Under the pieces are notes generated by a model, which was given only the letters and a program-made list of their open reading frames with translations, was not told where the DNA came from and searched no databases. This document shows positions 60,820-64,000 of a stretch of 64,000 bases of DNA, one piece after another. The stretch lies in contig JAKTNV010000009.1 in assembly GCA_022747635.1 (NCBI GenBank), positions 64,931,677-64,995,676 on the forward strand, read 5' to 3'. The DNA is from Hetaerina americana. Its lineage: Eukaryota > Arthropoda > Insecta > Odonata > Calopterygidae. Within the stretch, counting starts at the first letter, position 1. Each line of letters begins with the position of its first letter. Position numbers and translations under genes: made by a program.

Positions 60820-63385
60820 ATGATCATCATTTGTGGATGTAAGGTGTACCCATGCAAATTCCCAATACCAATTCGGTAAATGGGTACATGTAAATGTAAC
60901 CGTTTACCGCATTGTAAACAGTCGCAAACACAGGAGCAGAAGTGCCATTAACTTAATCCAACACGGCACTGATCTATTTCGGTGTTAGGCATTTTATTAA
61001 TAAGAAGTGTTTCGTCACCGCACGACACTAATTATTGTTTTCTAAATAAATGTTTGTTACTTCAATCGACTATGAAAATGAAACCATGAGACGGATATGG
61101 CTGAAACGTTAACAGCCGTCTTGGGAGAAACGAAGCTTACTACTCGTATAAATTAACCTTTCCTGATGCTAAGAGCGCCCTCCCTCGGATATTTTAAGAA
61201 ATATTTGAACGACCCACGCACCGGAAACTTGTGAGGAAAAGGGTACGAAAGAAGGAATAAGATGAGAAGGAAGAAGTTGCAGCATGAGCTGGCAATGGCA
61301 TTCACGAATATTTACAACCAGGACATTCAGCTAGGCTGTGGACTAGCATATACTAATTGAACGTCTACGAGTACTTGCATGGGAGGCACTAGCCGCTAAT
61401 GGATAACGTTCGTGCTCTAACTGTAATAGGTTGTCACACATGATCGCAACACTTATGACTTTAATAGAAAGTAATGTATACACTATTTGGATTTAGCAAT
61501 GAATAAAATTAGAATTTTCAGAGGTATTTACACCTTCGATTGAAGCTCCTCCCTCACATTATTATCCCGTCCCTCTTCGTCGTCTTCCTTCTAACCAGAT
61601 GAATAGACTTCATTTTTTCATTTAACTTCGGACTATTTAAGGGATATTTCGTCTATGAAAACTAATTTTCCAATACTATTACCCTTTGATAAACGACCAG
61701 AACAAGGTTACGCCACTCATAATCACCCTAATTATAAATATAAGGAAATTACAGAAAAAAATCACCGTTGCTAAGACCATGAGATTCAGAGGAGGGCTAA
61801 GAAGCTTTACTTTATTCCAGCTTTGTTTTTGCAACCTCCAATTATAATTTCAACGATTCATGGGGACGATTTGCACAGAAACATTACGCGAAAAAAATCA
61901 TCTTGCTTGCGAGTAAATACATTTTATTTCCCCCTATACTTTTTACGACAACCTAGGTTGCCCGAAGACATGGCCTCTCCGACAATTAGTTCTATTTTTA
62001 AGTCCGGTTCAATAGATCCAAGTCAATCCTTCTCGTTCACGATTTTTAAAATTAGAGGGAAGCCTCTGCGCTGTCACGTGACAATCCCAATATGACTGGC
62101 GCATGGATTGTTGAGTTTCCGCACTCGTGAATTTATTTTATTTATCCTCATTATCGAGGAGTAATCTCTCTCGGATCCCAGCGAATAATTTCACCCTTCA
62201 AAATTTGATGCGAGAGATTTGTAGAAATGCATAAAAGAATGTCGGAACTACATATGATATTTGACATTTCAATCTGATGATCAATTTCATCAGTGACTCT
62301 CTTTTTAATTATATCAAAAACGCCATGGTAACGAAAATAAAGGGATTTGGCCATCACACTTTGGAGCTTGATAAATATTATAATTAATTATTCGCGTTAT
62401 TCATTCCTACTGAAGAACATTTTCCAATTTCAAACCAAATTAGCTTGGCCTTGTCTCAAAAACATAATACAGCAAAATAATAAGTCCCACACACCTAAAA
62501 CTAGTTCTTTTTACCATAGATATGTTGAATGAATGGACACTTTACCCCTCTCAACTTGTACAACCCAACTTTATACCTAAATACCTAACGGTCAAACATA
62601 AAATTCCATCTTCGATCTTCCGTAGTGGTCTTCCATTTGAAAGGAATTATTACGGCGAAAATAACAGAAAATTTCCCCAAATCATGTATCCCACCTCTGG
62701 CAAGGATCTTCAATTTGAAAGAGATTTTCTCGTGCTCGTAAAAATAAGCATCCTGTCACTCCTCTTTCAAAGATCCTATCTTATGAAGGTAGTGCAAGCC
62801 AAGTTTATACTTGAAGCGTGCTTATAATTCAACCTATGTCCGAAAATTAGAAATTCAACTCAGCCAATAGCTATGCAACTTCTCAATTGCTATATTACAA
62901 AATATTACTGGTAAATACAGAGGAAATAGTCTTCCGCCAATACAAATGTCAAGAAAACGCTCAAATTTCAGTAATTCGTTCGCCCGGTGACCATTTTTGT
63001 GAGAAAGTTATTCCACGCATTGAAGAGGCATTATTTGCTATAAGAAGCCAATGACTACGTGGGACTCCATAGCTGACAAATTACGAAAATACACAAGCAT
63101 TTTCTCCAACTAAATACTGGCAAAAGTCTATATCATATAGATGTCAACATTAGCCAATAGCACGTCAGCATCGTTTAATATAAATAACCTCGAAGAGGAT
63201 ATCCATGTTGGTTAACCCACATGGACACTCCCACATTCAGCGTACCAAGATGACAACGTGAACTCACACAGGGACAAGGGCAGAAGGGTCCGTAAAAGGA
63301 ATTCACGTTTCTAGCACGCCACGAATGACGAAAATTCTTTCCAGGAAATTATTTAGAAGACCGCTTCACCCAAGATATTTTTCGT
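60820..63385. other. Non-coding stretch
   Basis: AT-rich. The sequence GGCTGAAACGTTAACAGCC at about 61098-61116 is a small hairpin, reminiscent of Penelope-like terminal regions but not sufficient for a call. Frames of 90 and 101 codons at 61823-62095 and 62522-62827 lack motifs. Confidence 0.45.
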
Positions 63386-63935
63386 TCATTATTCATTAAA
63401 GGTACTTCGTGGAGTTCTCGCGAGTGAAAATGAAACCTTCATCCTTCGGAGGTGGAGGAAATAATCAGCAAATGCTGCATGAGTAGTGTAAGAGATTCCC
63501 TGATTGAGAGGAGAAGAGGAGGAGGGGAAGGTGCCCGCGCGTGGAGTGGGTGCGGAGGAGAGGAGGTGATTGGCTGGCGAGACGCGGGAGTGGGTGCGGG
63601 AAGTGTAGGTGGGTGTGTGTGTGTGAGTGAGGGGGCGGCGGCGCGAGATGAATTCGTGATAATTATCCGGCATCAGGTGTTCCGCCGCGGGCTTTGTACG
63701 CGGCCCCGGTGGGATTAATGCGGTATCTCACGCGAGGGCGTGCGGCTGACATTTTGCGATTCCGAGTATCCGTAAAACACCACCTTTATGATCGTTTTGA
63801 GAGATTATTGGGGGGAGGGGGGGGTCACCAGTGAGGCATGTGCTTATTTGAGAAGTGGTGACGACATTACCGAAGATGGGACACCACTCGGCAGAATTCT
63901 CTCGTTGTTACACGCCGGAGAACTTGGCGGTGTCC
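63386..63935. other. CpG-rich island with GT run
   Basis: GC-rich with a G-rich plus strand at 63510-63650, a short GT repeat at about 63610-63624, and a G6-A-G8 run at 63810-63824. The overlapping 88- and 94-codon frames on opposite strands follow composition. Confidence 0.5.
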
Positions 63936-64000
63936 GCTCAGAACTCCATGGGTGACAATTATACAACTAAGTCTCATAATCACGGATGAAAATGCACACA

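Noticed and set aside
62240..62300. Possible hammerhead ribozyme on the minus strand (CTGATGA ... GAAA)
   Set aside because: Stem II would have only three pairs and stem I does not form; core elements alone occur by chance.
63810..63824. G6-A-G8 run considered as a G-quadruplex
   Set aside because: It cannot supply four separate G3 tracts with intervening loops by itself.

Overview
This looks like an intergenic or intronic stretch of an animal nuclear genome, most likely an arthropod. The background is AT-rich and almost free of long reading frames. It is broken by short CpG-rich islands whose strands are often purine/pyrimidine asymmetric. The dispersed repeats are decayed eukaryotic elements: a mariner-family DNA transposon relic, the GIY-YIG endonuclease end of a Penelope-like retroelement, and several tRNA-derived SINE-like units with pol III box remnants. 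Nothing indicates bacterial, phage or organellar DNA: there are no operons, no Shine-Dalgarno-led frames, no CRISPR and no rRNA. The arthropod assignment is inference from repeat type and composition.

Layout. 1-12 kb is AT-rich with a SINE at about 1.06-1.22 kb, CpG islands at 2.0-3.5 and 5.9-6.4 kb, and a compact cluster at 7.75-8.36 kb: a near-perfect 20-bp foldback followed by a 174-bp direct duplication that includes the end of a 65-codon frame. 12-24 kb holds CpG/purine islands (12.6-13.2, 14.7-15.3, 23.2-23.65 kb), a long imperfect hairpin resembling a pre-miRNA (18.29-18.38 kb), a 36-bp tandem duplication (19.69 kb) and a SINE (20.27-20.42 kb). 24-42 kb is mostly featureless and AT-rich. 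Its exceptions are a candidate minus-strand promoter plus first exon at 25.62-25.85 kb, a purine-rich block at 28.75-29.17 kb, the large CpG-rich domain at 30.5-32.6 kb and hairpins at 35.5 and 36.4 kb. 42-46 kb has a candidate exon, the mariner relic (42.6-43.1 kb), a CpG island (44.2-45.1 kb) and the second copy of the 20.3-kb SINE family, in opposite orientation. 46-64 kb has islands at 49.0-49.5, 51.9-52.2, 57.9-58.7 and 63.4-63.9 kb, the Penelope-like relic (50.55-50.90 kb), a long GT/AT microsatellite (52.2 kb) and a SINE-like unit (53.5-53.85 kb).

No complete host protein-coding gene could be recognised. Most long open frames lie in GC-rich islands, are open on both strands and are low-complexity, so they are explained by composition. 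A few short frames with splice-like or start-like context are listed as low-confidence candidates. The best-supported calls are the mariner and Penelope-like relics, the SINE pair, the duplications, the microsatellite and the hairpins.
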